Shown here: positions 35,374 to 43,883 of the stretch, one piece after another
Numbering within the stretch: position 1 is the stretch's first letter
Layout: each line of letters starts with the position of its first letter
Source: Sphingobacterium tabacisoli
Lineage (GTDB): Bacteria > Bacteroidota > Bacteroidia > Sphingobacteriales > Sphingobacteriaceae
Reading direction: 5' to 3'
Assembly: GCF_017908035.1 (NCBI RefSeq)
Contig: NZ_JAEQMU010000001.1
Span: 372,001-436,000 of the forward strand
DNA: 64,000 nt
Program-made: the position numbers and the translations under genes
Notes under the pieces: model-generated
What the model saw: the letters and a program-made list of their open reading frames with translations, nothing else
Told to the model about the DNA's origin: nothing
Databases searched by the model: none

Positions 35374-36579
35374 ATGAATATGAGTATAATATCAAAGTTG
35401 TTTTTAAGTATCGCATTATGCGCTACACTTTCTTATGGTTACGGACAAGAGATGTCTGCGCGGGAGTTCCCAGACCGTATCATGTTGACCTGGTCGGATA
35501 GCCCAGCGACGACTCAATCCGTGACTTGGCGGGCGCCCGACGGAGCTAGCAGATTTGTTGCACAGCTTGTCGAAGAGCAGAGTAGCCCCGAGCTCGAAGA
35601 AAAAGCCCTTTTGGTTCAGGGTAGTTTCCTGGATCTTGATCGTGGTGCCGGACAGAAAGATAAGTACGGTCGGGTTACTTTTGGAAATCTAAAACCAGGA
35701 ACAGTATATGCCTATCGGGTAGGAGATGGTGCATATTGGAGTGCGTGGAATCAGTTCCGTACAGCAGATATTTCGGGAGATTTTTCCTTCATCTATCTTG
35801 GTGATGCACAGAATGACCTGCGTTCACGTTGGTCACGCAGCATTCGTAGAGCATTCCAACACGAGTCGAATGCACGGTTTATCATGCATGCGGGAGACCT
35901 GATCAATCGATCTAATACAGACAGCGAATGGGGTGAATGGTACGAAGGGGCCGGATTTATCCATCAGATGATCCCTGCTGTTCCCACTCCTGGTAATCAT
36001 GAGTATACCCGGGATTCGTTGAGAAATTTGGTATTGGATCCACATTGGAAGGTACAGTTTGAGCTTCCCCAAAATGGACCTTCACAGCTTCAAGATGCAG
36101 TATATTATCTCGATTATCAGGATCTTAGGGTTATCTCATTAAATTCACAGTTGATTATGTTGGATTCGGCTATTGCTGGAGTGCAGGAAAGGTGGATCGA
36201 GCAAGTATTGGCAGCATCTCCAAAAAAATGGAATATCGTACTGATGCATCACCCTGTATATTCTACTGCCAAGAATAGGGATAACACTATTCTCCGCGAA
36301 CGGTTCAAACCTATTTTTGAAAAATATGGCGTTGATCTTGTTCTGCAAGGACACGACCATACTTATGCTCGCGGTGCAGCCGGACGACAACGTCCTGTAT
36401 ATCTTCTTTCTGTAGCTGGACCTAAAATGTACGATTCTGACTCTGATCGTTGGATGGAAGTATCCGCTTCACGTACCCAGCTTTACCAGGTGATCCGGAT
36501 TACCGACAGTAGGTTGTATTTTTCAAGCTATAAGTTAAATGGCCAATTGTTTGATTCTTTTGAACTTCAAAAAAAGTAA
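35374..36579 (+). CDS. Secreted purple-acid-phosphatase-like metallophosphoesterase
   Basis: A 401-residue exported two-metal phosphatase. Signal peptide to about residue 24 (LSYGYGQ), an N-terminal fibronectin-like domain (RIMLTWSDSPATTQSVTWRA) usual in purple acid phosphatases, then the metal-site motifs: GDAQND, HAGDL, GNHEY at 207-211, HHPVY from 292 and GHDH at 326-329. It should remove phosphate from monoesters in the periplasm or at the surface. It lies 15 bases after susD and 3 before the phosphodiesterase gene, so it could act on the monoester that enzyme releases. Confidence 0.9.
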   Translation: MNMSIISKLFLSIALCATLSYGYGQEMSAREFPDRIMLTWSDSPATTQSVTWRAPDGASRFVAQLVEEQSSPELEEKALLVQGSFLDLDRGAGQKDKYGRVTFGNLKPGTVYAYRVGDGAYWSAWNQFRTADISGDFSFIYLGDAQNDLRSRWSRSIRRAFQHESNARFIMHAGDLINRSNTDSEWGEWYEGAGFIHQMIPAVPTPGNHEYTRDSLRNLVLDPHWKVQFELPQNGPSQLQDAVYYLDYQDLRVISLNSQLIMLDSAIAGVQERWIEQVLAASPKKWNIVLMHHPVYSTAKNRDNTILRERFKPIFEKYGVDLVLQGHDHTYARGAAGRQRPVYLLSVAGPKMYDSDSDRWMEVSASRTQLYQVIRITDSRLYFSSYKLNGQLFDSFELQKK

Positions 36580-36582
36580 ATC

Positions 36583-37425
36583 ATGACCAGATTCTTTCGC
36601 TATTTATTAATTACCATTATTTGGAGTTTGATATCTACAGTTTATGGACAGTCACAGGCATTGTTAGATCGTTTGGCGCAACAGGAATTTCATTTAGCTG
36701 CACACCGGGGAGCACACAATCAATATCCTGAAAACTCCATTGCTTCCCTTCAGGAAGCGAGTCGTCTAGGGCTATCTATCGTTGAGATCGATGTTCGTAG
36801 CACTAAAGATGGCGTGTTAATACTTATGCACGACAAGACGGTAGATCGTACGACTACCGGTACGGGCAAGGTGAGCGACCTAACCTATGCCGAAATCAGT
36901 GCTTTAAAGCTCCGGCAGACCGCACACGGTGAGATTTCGATACATGGGGTTCCGACCTTCAAAGAAGCCTTAGCAGTCTGCAAAGACAAGTGTATCATAG
37001 ATATAGATTTTAAGGAGGAAGATAGGTCTTATATCCGCACAGCCTTTGAACAGATTGTAGAGGCAGGGATGCAGGATCAGGTTTTATTTTTCTTGTACGA
37101 TTACAAGGATATGGCCTCGGCATCAAAAATTGATAGACAGATTACCCTCTTCCCTAGGGCCAATAACATGAAAGACTTGAATGCTATTCTGAAAACAGGC
37201 CAGACCAAGGTAATACATATTGACGAGTCATTTACAGATACAGCACGGTTGCTAAAACTCAAAGAGCAAGGGATATACCTTTGGCTAAATAGTTTGGGAA
37301 AAGTAGACCAACAAGCGACATTGGAGGGACAGGCTGCTTATACATCTTTTTTGAAAACATATCCATTCATACGGATTATTCAGACCGATCAGCCTGAGTT
37401 GTGGAAAGGAGTTTTATTTCCCTAA
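36583..37425 (+). CDS. Secreted glycerophosphodiester phosphodiesterase
   Basis: A 280-residue exported GDPD enzyme. Signal peptide to about residue 24 (STVYGQ). The active site has His41-Arg42 in AAHRGAHNQYPENS, the acid pair in VEIDVRSTKDGV, and the second histidine in LMHDKTVDRTT. The C-terminus FIRIIQTDQPEL matches the barrel closing strand. It would split glycerophosphodiesters to glycerol-3-phosphate and an alcohol. Last gene of the sigma-FecR-SusC-SusD-phosphatase operon, ended by a strong terminator. Confidence 0.93.
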   Translation: MTRFFRYLLITIIWSLISTVYGQSQALLDRLAQQEFHLAAHRGAHNQYPENSIASLQEASRLGLSIVEIDVRSTKDGVLILMHDKTVDRTTTGTGKVSDLTYAEISALKLRQTAHGEISIHGVPTFKEALAVCKDKCIIDIDFKEEDRSYIRTAFEQIVEAGMQDQVLFFLYDYKDMASASKIDRQITLFPRANNMKDLNAILKTGQTKVIHIDESFTDTARLLKLKEQGIYLWLNSLGKVDQQATLEGQAAYTSFLKTYPFIRIIQTDQPELWKGVLFP

Positions 37426-37439
37426 TCTATTTTATAGCA

Positions 37440-37470
37440 CCATTGGAGATCTTCTTTTGATCTCCAATGG
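37440..37470 (+). terminator. Bidirectional terminator ending the phosphodiester operon
   Basis: A perfect 12-bp stem, CCATTGGAGATC (37440-37451) with GATCTCCAATGG (37459-37470), between convergent genes, followed by TTTGCTT. Confidence 0.85.
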
Positions 37471-37478
37471 TTTGCTTA

Positions 37479-37886
37479 CTACTGTTTCGCCGCCCAGATT
37501 TCAATCTCTATCTTCAGTTCTGGCAATCCGAGTGCTGTTATATAAGCTATAGTCATGGACGGGTATATCTTCCCGAATAATTTCTCCCAAGCAACATCCA
37601 TAAAATCCCAGTCGATTTCTTCTGTGGCCCAGATATTCACTTTGATTACATCATCAGGAGACAACCCCTGGCCTTTTAGGAGCGTTGCGATATTATCAAA
37701 CGTATAGACCACCTGTTCATTTATCGAATCGGGGATAGTTCCATTAATATCAATGCCGATCTGCCCCGAAAATGTATAGAGATCCGAGTTTCTAGGAATT
37801 ACGGTGACATGCGAATAGTTACCGACAGGTGCCGGGACATGTCTAGGGTTTAGGCGGACTACTTTTTGATTTTCTTCTGTTCTCAT
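37479..37886 (-). CDS. RidA-family protein, catalytic arginine apparently missing
   Basis: A 135-residue cytoplasmic member of the YjgF/YER057c/UK114 family (FSGQIGIDINGTIP, FDNIATLLKGQGLSPDDVIKVNIWA, PELKIEIEIWAAK). RidA proper deaminates reactive 2-aminoacrylate using an Arg in the ARLP motif before the last strand; here that position reads ALGLPELK with Leu in place of Arg. It is therefore likely a member of another Rid subgroup with different or no deaminase activity. It is convergent with the phosphodiester operon. Confidence 0.88.
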   Translation of the reverse strand: MRTEENQKVVRLNPRHVPAPVGNYSHVTVIPRNSDLYTFSGQIGIDINGTIPDSINEQVVYTFDNIATLLKGQGLSPDDVIKVNIWATEEIDWDFMDVAWEKLFGKIYPSMTIAYITALGLPELKIEIEIWAAKQ

Positions 37887-37900
37887 TTTTTTGCTGTTTT

Positions 37901-38062
37901 ATGAATGTTCAACCATTAGCACAGGACGAGCATACTCCATCCCTCGATGAGGGGCGCGCTATATTTAAGGCAAAATTAGGGACAGCAACTTTAATGGAAT
38001 TGGATAAAACCGACAATTATGGAAAGAGCAGAGATGCTATAGATTCCATTTTGGAAAATTAG
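37901..38062 (+). CDS. Possible 53-residue ORF
   Basis: ATG at 37901 and TAG ending 38062, so it overlaps the 3' end of the opposing araC-type gene by 26 bases. The reading (GRAIFKAKLGTATLMELDKT) looks protein-like, but there is no known family and no good promoter. It could be chance. Confidence 0.22.
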   Translation: MNVQPLAQDEHTPSLDEGRAIFKAKLGTATLMELDKTDNYGKSRDAIDSILEN

Positions 38063-38855
38063 CCAATGTTTCATCCGAGCGGAGTAAAAAAATCTTTGGG
38101 GTGGTTCCTGTGAATTCTTTAAACTCCCTGATATAATGCGATTGATCAAAATACGCCTTGGCGTAGGCCAGTGTGGTAAGGTTATGTGAATCTGACTTCC
38201 GCAAAATATCCAGACCGGATTGAAAGCGAGCTATTCTCGAAAACATTTTGGGAGACATGCCTACATATTGCTTTACCAACCTTTCTAACGAACGTTCAGA
38301 CAAGGCCATTTCAGACTGTATATCCTTGAGGCTAGCCCCTTTTTGGAGAAGTGTGGTGGCAAATGCTGCTTTTTCACCGTTTATTTTCACTGACCGTATC
38401 CGTTTTAGAAGAAAATCCGATAGGATTGCTATCTTTTTACCTATAGTGTTAGCGTTCAGCAGCCGCTCAAGGATATTGTCCGACACAATATCCGATAAAG
38501 GGATATTCTGGTTGCTCAGCTCAAAAGCGTCTATATTAAAAATAGTTTTCAGCGCTGTAGGGTGTAGGTAGACTCCAATAATCCTAAAATATCCCGTTAT
38601 GCTATTTTCAATGTATCGGGACGATTGTCCATAGATATAGAGCTGAGGTAGAGGCAGGCTCCTGTGGTCATAAAAAAGCGATGGCCCTTCCTGGTATATC
38701 AATGCAGGTACTCCATCCGGAATTACTCTAAAAAAAGTCTTATTAGAGTTGTCTGCATGATCTTCCAATACCCAGAAGTATTGGATGTAATCTTCTAACA
38801 CTTTGATTGGACGAAACTCTTGATAAACCATTTTATGCTTTTTTCTTGTCATCAT
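38037..38855 (-). CDS. AraC-family transcriptional regulator
   Basis: A 272-residue regulator. The N-terminal part (FRPIKVLEDYIQYFWVLED, FFRVIPDGVPALIYQ, VGVYLHPTAL-like IIGVYLHPTALKTIF) matches the DUF6597 sensing domain seen in Bacteroidota AraC proteins. The C-terminal HTH_18 domain spans about 180-260 (SLKDIQSEMALSERSLERLVKQYVGMSPKMFSRIARFQ, SHYIREFKEFTGTTPKIF). Starts at 38855 or at an internal ATG eight codons later. The target is unknown; the secreted 150-residue gene just upstream on the same strand is a candidate operon partner. Confidence 0.9.
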   Translation of the reverse strand: MMTRKKHKMVYQEFRPIKVLEDYIQYFWVLEDHADNSNKTFFRVIPDGVPALIYQEGPSLFYDHRSLPLPQLYIYGQSSRYIENSITGYFRIIGVYLHPTALKTIFNIDAFELSNQNIPLSDIVSDNILERLLNANTIGKKIAILSDFLLKRIRSVKINGEKAAFATTLLQKGASLKDIQSEMALSERSLERLVKQYVGMSPKMFSRIARFQSGLDILRKSDSHNLTTLAYAKAYFDQSHYIREFKEFTGTTPKIFLLRSDETLANFPKWNL

Positions 38856-38886
38856 CTAACTTCCCTGAAGCTAAATATTGTAACGA

Positions 38887-39339
38887 CTATAGTCTACTGT
38901 TGATCGGAATATTAAAACGCAATGACGTAGCAAAGCCCTTGATAGGGCTGTAGTTCTTCTTGTCCGAAATAGCAAACCCATATCCAAAGTCTAATTCGAG
39001 CAATGTCAGTATCGTAAAGCCAACCTTAGGAGTTATCGTATAGGGCGTGAATTCTGCTCTACCGAGTAGGCCTATTATATACATCGCCGAATAGTAAGTG
39101 CCCGCTACTTCTGGGATTACGGTAGACTTATTTTGTATCCAGCTGAAGTTAGCTGTAGCATCTATTTTAAACAAATTTTTGGTGTTAATTTCCGAACAAT
39201 AATACACGCCCGTTTTTAAGATACTGCCTTTTTGGTACTGATAGCTTATCGAAGGACCAAAAAGACTGTTCTGTGCCTGTAGTTTTGGTGCTATCATTAA
39301 ACCTAGTAATACACATATCGCAGTTAAAGCAATTTTCAT
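38887..39339 (-). CDS. Secreted hypothetical protein, possible small outer-membrane barrel
   Basis: 150 residues with a clear signal peptide ending LQAQ (residue 23). The mature part alternates polar and hydrophobic residues (FGPSISYQYQKGSILKTGVYYCSE, GFTILTLLELDFGYGFAISD) and ends in a strand (GFATSLRFNIPINSRL), as small beta-barrel proteins do. The family is not recognised. It precedes the araC-type gene on the same strand with a 31-base gap. Confidence 0.7.
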   Translation of the reverse strand: MKIALTAICVLLGLMIAPKLQAQNSLFGPSISYQYQKGSILKTGVYYCSEINTKNLFKIDATANFSWIQNKSTVIPEVAGTYYSAMYIIGLLGRAEFTPYTITPKVGFTILTLLELDFGYGFAISDKKNYSPIKGFATSLRFNIPINSRL

Positions 39340-39482
39340 ATTTTATATAGTAACGATCATTAGAGGAATGTGACTCCATCATCTGTGCTGCAAACTTGGT
39401 ACCAAGTTGCCAAGCTTGCTCAATTAGTTGATAAACTGCATTCAGGAATCTTAGGATAGGAACCCGAATGCAGTTCTTTTGA

Positions 39483-40442
39483 TTAATGACTGCTGTCTTC
39501 TTTTAGAACCTGTAGCAATCGGCTGATGATCTCCGGATCTCTTATCTCTTCATTGACCGTTGTAAACTGCGCGTATTTTTCTTCCATATTCTGGAATAGT
39601 ACGCCGATATGGGGCTGTCCAGTATGGTCAAAGCTCACGTATCCCAGCATTGTTTCCTGTGTATAAGGTATTGCGAGATGCTCGAATATAGATTCTATAG
39701 GTTCTTCCGTATCTTCCGTTGCCGTACTGAAGTACTGATCTATCTGTTGCAATAGTCCTTCAATTGTACCCGCGTACTCAAAAGAGAACTGAGCATAGAA
39801 TTTGGATAACAATTCGTGGTCAGAACACGGTGTACGTTCCTGATTCGGCAACATATTATATTGGCGGAGCTGTTTATTCGAATCATAATAGAATACAGAA
39901 CTTGAGTGTGGTCTGCCTTCTTCTACTCGAAATAGCATAGGCTGCGATTGCTGTACCAGTTGCCCATTTACATAATAATCTGCTACTGCCCATTCGTCTT
40001 TTTGGCGGATCTTTACTTCATCGCTCGTGTCAAAGCTTTGGATTACGAGTTGGTCGCTTTCTATTTTAAACGTTATGCGGTTGAAATAATGCATTGCAAA
40101 CATATCTACCGTCAATCCGACTTTTTCTCCATCGAGATAGTGATCTGTAAGGAGAAATCCGATACCCGAATAGCGGTATACATTTCCTGTTACAGCTATC
40201 CCCGCAGCATAAGTGGTTTTTAGCGTATAGACTATTGGAGCCACGTATTGATCTTTCGCGATAAAATCTACAGCATATTTTATCGTTAGTTCGCCATTTT
40301 CGTAGTAATTGACAAAAGGGAATTCGCCTAGTAATTTTTCCTCTGTTACCTCATAGCCATTAAAAGGTTTCCCGTCTTTGAGTTCCAGTGTGTACACACT
40401 TTGGGGATTTTCGCTTATTAAAATTTTATCTGTCTCGATCAT
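39483..40442 (-). CDS. Hypothetical protein with YwqK/MORN-like N-terminal repeats
   Basis: 319 residues without signal peptide. The N-terminus has the look of YwqK/MORN-type units, LKDGKPFNGYEVTEE followed by FVNYYENGELTIKY, and again VADYYVNGQLVQQ and FYYDSNKQLRQYN. The C-terminal 120 residues are acidic and helical. Family unknown. In Bacteroidota such proteins occur beside SUKH and toxin loci. An inverted repeat GGCCT/AGGCC lies in its leader (near 40463). Confidence 0.7.
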   Translation of the reverse strand: MIETDKILISENPQSVYTLELKDGKPFNGYEVTEEKLLGEFPFVNYYENGELTIKYAVDFIAKDQYVAPIVYTLKTTYAAGIAVTGNVYRYSGIGFLLTDHYLDGEKVGLTVDMFAMHYFNRITFKIESDQLVIQSFDTSDEVKIRQKDEWAVADYYVNGQLVQQSQPMLFRVEEGRPHSSSVFYYDSNKQLRQYNMLPNQERTPCSDHELLSKFYAQFSFEYAGTIEGLLQQIDQYFSTATEDTEEPIESIFEHLAIPYTQETMLGYVSFDHTGQPHIGVLFQNMEEKYAQFTTVNEEIRDPEIISRLLQVLKEDSSH

Positions 40443-40767
40443 GTTTGTGTGTTATTGATTTACGGCCTTCTAAGAGGCCTTTTTTTACTCCCACTTTTTG
40501 CTAATCTAAGAGAAAATGACAAGTTTCTATCTTTTTTGAATACGCGATTTTAAATCTGGGGCCTTTATGAATGATCTTTTCTGGCTACCAGAATGCAGCC
40601 TGCTATTGCCCCCATATTATGGTGTAATAGCGAATATTCCTTTGTAAATCAGTTGCCTGAGGATTGGCGGGCGTGATCAACAGAGAGGCCGTGTACATCC
40701 TCTTCGATACGCTGCGTGGGAGAGAGAATAGTTATGCCTGATGTTGCATAGTTTGTAACAAGGTGAC
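40443..40767. other. Intergenic region, no gene seen
   Basis: Contains a short GGCCT-AGGCC hairpin with a T7 run on the plus strand at about 40463-40486, whose partner gene is not evident. The middle has short coding-like scraps but none long enough to call. Confidence 0.35.
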
Positions 40768-41136
40768 TTAAATTGGGATTTGGGTTCCACTGCCTCCAAT
40801 TATTCGGATACCTTGAGAAGTATGCTTCCAAAATCGGATATAACGGTATTTCGCTTCGAATGGCTGTCCATTATAATTTCCTTTCATTTCTATGGTTAGA
40901 GTAATGACAGCTGTATCATCTATAATATGTAGATTTTCAATCTGAGGTTCCAGTTCGGTGATCTTTAGTTGCCCCTCACGATACGTTTTTAAGTCGATCT
41001 CCTTTGTAATTACTTCACCACTTGGGGCGATGAAAAGCAAATCTTCATGCAACAGTTCATCAAGAGCTTGCAGATCGCTTTCCTTAATAGCACTATAAAG
41101 CCTATTTTCTAACTCTAAAATAGCATCTTTTGTCAT
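40768..41136 (-). CDS. DUF4440 / NTF2-like family protein
   Basis: A 122-residue cytoplasmic protein of the SnoaL/NTF2 fold: ILELENRLYSAIKESDLQALDELLHEDLLFIAPSGEVITK is the standard DUF4440 opening, and KYRYIRFWKHTSQGIRIIGGSGTQI the closing strands. Members bind small ligands or act as isomerase- or hydrolase-like enzymes; none can be assigned here. Monocistronic by position. Confidence 0.85.
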   Translation of the reverse strand: MTKDAILELENRLYSAIKESDLQALDELLHEDLLFIAPSGEVITKEIDLKTYREGQLKITELEPQIENLHIIDDTAVITLTIEMKGNYNGQPFEAKYRYIRFWKHTSQGIRIIGGSGTQIPI

Positions 41137-41251
41137 TATGTTTTATAATTGTTAGGTTAAAGATAACGAAAATAGATGACCTCTCTTACCTGATATCGCT
41201 GTCATGTTACAACGGTGATACAACCGTTAAATAATTACCGTCAAGATCCTT

Positions 41252-41677
41252 TTATGGTTGTGAGTGTCTATCTATGTAACCGTTGATTTCTTCTTTCAGA
41301 AAGTCTGATAGGTTATTATCAGTATGTAGCTCCTTCAGCAACAAAAGATAATCAGTCGATTTATAAGACTGCTTACCCGAATTCAGAATTCTGTTTATCA
41401 TTAACAGATTATATTCATTGGGGCATCTATTCACCGATTGTATCAGATCATCTTCATATTCATTAAACCCTTCAATGCCATGGATGATAGACCACAAAAC
41501 ACCATCATAATGTCCTTCATTCAACCTTTCAAATATTTTAAACAAGGGGCCAATAGCCCTTTTTGCCTCACCGATATCCAGTTTGTGCAACAGATCTATA
41601 ATAGAATCCACCTCATAAAGAGACTCATCATTAGGATTTATTGCATTGAGTTGATCGATCAGTTCTTCTATATTCAT
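41252..41677 (-). CDS. Imm30-like immunity protein
   Basis: A 141-residue acidic, helical cytoplasmic protein. The central HGIEGFNEYEDDLIQSVNRCPNEY with LLMINRILNSGKQSYKSTDYLLLLKELH resembles the Imm30 pattern, in which a short helix pair precedes an RILNS-type turn. Imm30 proteins neutralise polymorphic toxins. No toxin is adjacent. It is in tandem with the gene at 41706 (28-base gap). Family call is moderate. Confidence 0.6.
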   Translation of the reverse strand: MNIEELIDQLNAINPNDESLYEVDSIIDLLHKLDIGEAKRAIGPLFKIFERLNEGHYDGVLWSIIHGIEGFNEYEDDLIQSVNRCPNEYNLLMINRILNSGKQSYKSTDYLLLLKELHTDNNLSDFLKEEINGYIDRHSQP

Positions 41678-41705
41678 CGTTATACATTTACTGATTTATA
41701 GAACA

Positions 41706-42212
41706 TTAATACTTGTTCCATTTCTTCTGATCCTCTATTGGATTTGGCAACCTGCTTTCAATCATCTCTTTAACCCATTCAGGGTCTATATAGTTAAATG
41801 TCGATTCGACAACCCAGGATAAAAATTCTGCTGGACCACCGTTCAGGTAAGGGGGAGGAGATACTGGTTTAAAAACCGTAGGCATCGGTTCCTGTATAGA
41901 AATATAATTCAGCACGAATCCCAGTTCCTGCACCACGTTCCAGGCGAGTTTATGTTTAATATCAATATCCAGTTTCACCCACCAATACGCATCAGCAGAT
42001 AGATCGCTAGCGATTACCTTGACGGAAGGTATCTTATTCAGGAATTCCACAAGTACGGGTAGACCTTTTTTAAGCTTATTGATATCTATATACTCCGTAC
42101 TGGGTGTAATATTTTCAAGCTTCTTAACGATGTGGGCATGTAAGCTGATACGGGCATCCGTAGCTTCTTTTTCCAAAGCCTTTGCCAGTTTCTTAGGTAA
42201 GTTAAGTTCCAT
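41706..42212 (-). CDS. Hypothetical protein with RHH-like N-terminus
   Basis: 168 residues. The first 32 residues (LPKKLAKALEKEATDARISLHAHIVKKLENI) look like a ribbon-helix-helix DNA-binding antitoxin start, with the LPxxLxxALxxEA strand-helix and a SLHAHI second helix. The rest, from about residue 40, is a mixed domain with a WWVKLDIDIKHKLAWNVVQELGFVLN segment and a proline-rich FKPVSPPPYLNGGP loop, which I do not recognise. A fusion of an RHH element to an immunity-like domain is possible. Tandem with the Imm30-like gene. Confidence 0.65.
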   Translation of the reverse strand: MELNLPKKLAKALEKEATDARISLHAHIVKKLENITPSTEYIDINKLKKGLPVLVEFLNKIPSVKVIASDLSADAYWWVKLDIDIKHKLAWNVVQELGFVLNYISIQEPMPTVFKPVSPPPYLNGGPAEFLSWVVESTFNYIDPEWVKEMIESRLPNPIEDQKKWNKY

Positions 42213-42557
42213 ATTAAGCGTTTTCTAAAATAAAAAGATAACCAATAGACTCTAAAGTATCAAAGAGATCCAATGATGAGTAGCAACAATAAGACCATAG
42301 TTTAATTGAAGATGGACTATTATGCTGATGTAAACAAACCTACATAAATTCACCTTTACATGCAATATAACAATGCTGGAATTTGGTGACTCAACTCATC
42401 GTTTAAGATCTTTAATAGCCGAAATATAGGCCTTTTTTAGGGATAATAAATAGCTATACATCAGGCATAAAATAAATGCTTAAAGTGAAGAAAGCCATCT
42501 CTTGGGGAGACGGCCTTCTTACGCACGCACTAACCGATTTTAATATTGTCTAATATT
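42213..42557. other. Intergenic region with one hairpin
   Basis: AT-rich with stops in all frames. It contains the inverted repeat AAGAAAGCCATCTC...GGAGACGGCCTTCTT at about 42488-42521, a probable terminator. Nothing else seen. Confidence 0.45.
42488..42521. terminator. Hairpin terminator candidate
   Basis: AGAAAGCCATCTC pairs with GAGACGGCCTTCT (loop TTGGG) with two mismatches. T and A runs flank it. Confidence 0.5.
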
Positions 42558-42719
42558 ATGCGCAAGGTAGATAAACACATTAAGAGTAAAATACGGGTTC
42601 CCGTAAAAGATAGATTTATTATTAGTGATAGTCATAAATTCGGTTTTAGTACTCCTTACCATGTCATGGCCCTTTTGGTCTTAGGTGCTGAAATATGGGG
42701 TTTTGAGAAGTATAAGTAA
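42558..42719 (+). CDS. Possible 53-residue protein
   Basis: ATG at 42558, TAA at 42717. The reading MRKVDKHIKSKIRVPVKD...TPYHVMALLVLGAEIWGFEKYK is basic at the start and hydrophobic near the end, and looks genuinely coding. No family is recognised. It lies 53 bases before the YwqG-like gene. Confidence 0.4.
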   Translation: MRKVDKHIKSKIRVPVKDRFIISDSHKFGFSTPYHVMALLVLGAEIWGFEKYK

Positions 42720-42772
42720 ACCTAAAAAAAAAGTATATTAGCAGTAATTCTGAAGTCCTTTAAATAAGAAAA

Positions 42773-43870
42773 ATGAGAGATCGAACCCCTATACCTTGCC
42801 CTGAGTGCGACCGAGAGAAATATTTCGAAGGACTATGCTATGCTTGTACAAATAGAAAAGTAAGAGAATCTTATGAGTCGATGAGCGATGGACAGATCCA
42901 AACCACAGTACAGAACATAATTCAAAATATAGAAACCATAGGTAAGTGGGAGCAGGTTTACAAAGACTTCACCGGACTGTTGGCTTACCGTGACATCAAT
43001 ACCCGCGAAATTGCTGACGCCGCCTTTAGGAATAAAATTTACAATCCAGCCACCTTGTATCGGGACGCTTCTCCAGAACTCCAAGACGAATTGATTGCGT
43101 TAATCAATGATCCCTATTGTGCACACGCGGGAGATATCTTAAGTTGCCTTTCCGTCATAGGAAACGATAACGTACAGAGCGCCTTTTACCAGTTGGAGAA
43201 GAACCCTCTACCTTGGAGAAAGAATCTGTATGTCGATCCCTCATTCTACGCCGAACAGGCAGGTTGGACTTTTGGTGCTGATGGAACCCGGATTCAGCTG
43301 AACTACGACAGCTGCTATTCCCTTATCAAAGAGTCTCGGGAAGATAATGCTGTCCTCGTTGCCCGGGCAAGAGCTGAAGAATGCGCCATTTGCTCCTGCC
43401 AGACCATCGATATATTATCCCTTGATGGGAGAGATCAGCGACTGTCCTTTCTGGGCCTGCCGGGTCAATTGAATATCCCGATCTGCCCCAATTGCGCAAG
43501 CATGTGTGACAGAACCATCGTTCGTTATCAGTTGGATGGAGAGAGTACATTCGAAGTCGTAGAACCCTATACAAACGAGAAGTATATTTCCGATGCGGAC
43601 CTCACAAGTCTAGTGAACAGCAAAATGGTTCTGTCGCAGACCGAAAAACCTGCTTATTTTTCCTGTGGTAATGATGATGTTTCTACGATCGGTGGCAATC
43701 CCGACTGGATCCAAGATTGGCAATACGAAGATTGTCCAGACTGTCAGAAGAAAATGAAATTACTGGCAGCACTCCAATGGGACCAATTGATTGAAGCTTC
43801 AGAAGGAACACTTTACATCGAAATCTGCACCGATTGTTCTGTTATAGTCACCATACATCAGCAGACATAA
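42773..43870 (+). CDS. Zinc-binding YwqG-like (DUF1963) protein
   Basis: 365-residue cytoplasmic protein with cysteine pairs typical of zinc ribbons: CPEC and CYAC at the N-terminus, CAICSC and CPNC in the middle, and CPDC near the end. The C-terminal stretch GGNPDWIQDWQYEDCPDCQKKMKLLAALQWDQL and IEICTDCSVIVTIHQQT matches the end of YwqG/DUF1963 proteins. The function of the family is unknown. Followed by a Crp/Fnr gene after 13 bases, likely one operon. Confidence 0.75.
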   Translation: MRDRTPIPCPECDREKYFEGLCYACTNRKVRESYESMSDGQIQTTVQNIIQNIETIGKWEQVYKDFTGLLAYRDINTREIADAAFRNKIYNPATLYRDASPELQDELIALINDPYCAHAGDILSCLSVIGNDNVQSAFYQLEKNPLPWRKNLYVDPSFYAEQAGWTFGADGTRIQLNYDSCYSLIKESREDNAVLVARARAEECAICSCQTIDILSLDGRDQRLSFLGLPGQLNIPICPNCASMCDRTIVRYQLDGESTFEVVEPYTNEKYISDADLTSLVNSKMVLSQTEKPAYFSCGNDDVSTIGGNPDWIQDWQYEDCPDCQKKMKLLAALQWDQLIEASEGTLYIEICTDCSVIVTIHQQT

Positions 43871-43883
43871 TAAAGGCAATAGT

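Noticed and set aside
40463..40486. GGCCT/AGGCC hairpin with T7 as a terminator
   Set aside because: It points along the plus strand, but no plus-strand gene precedes it, so I did not list it as a functional terminator.
40649..40831. 60-codon minus-strand ORF
   Set aside because: Overlaps the DUF4440 gene in another frame and has no family or composition support.
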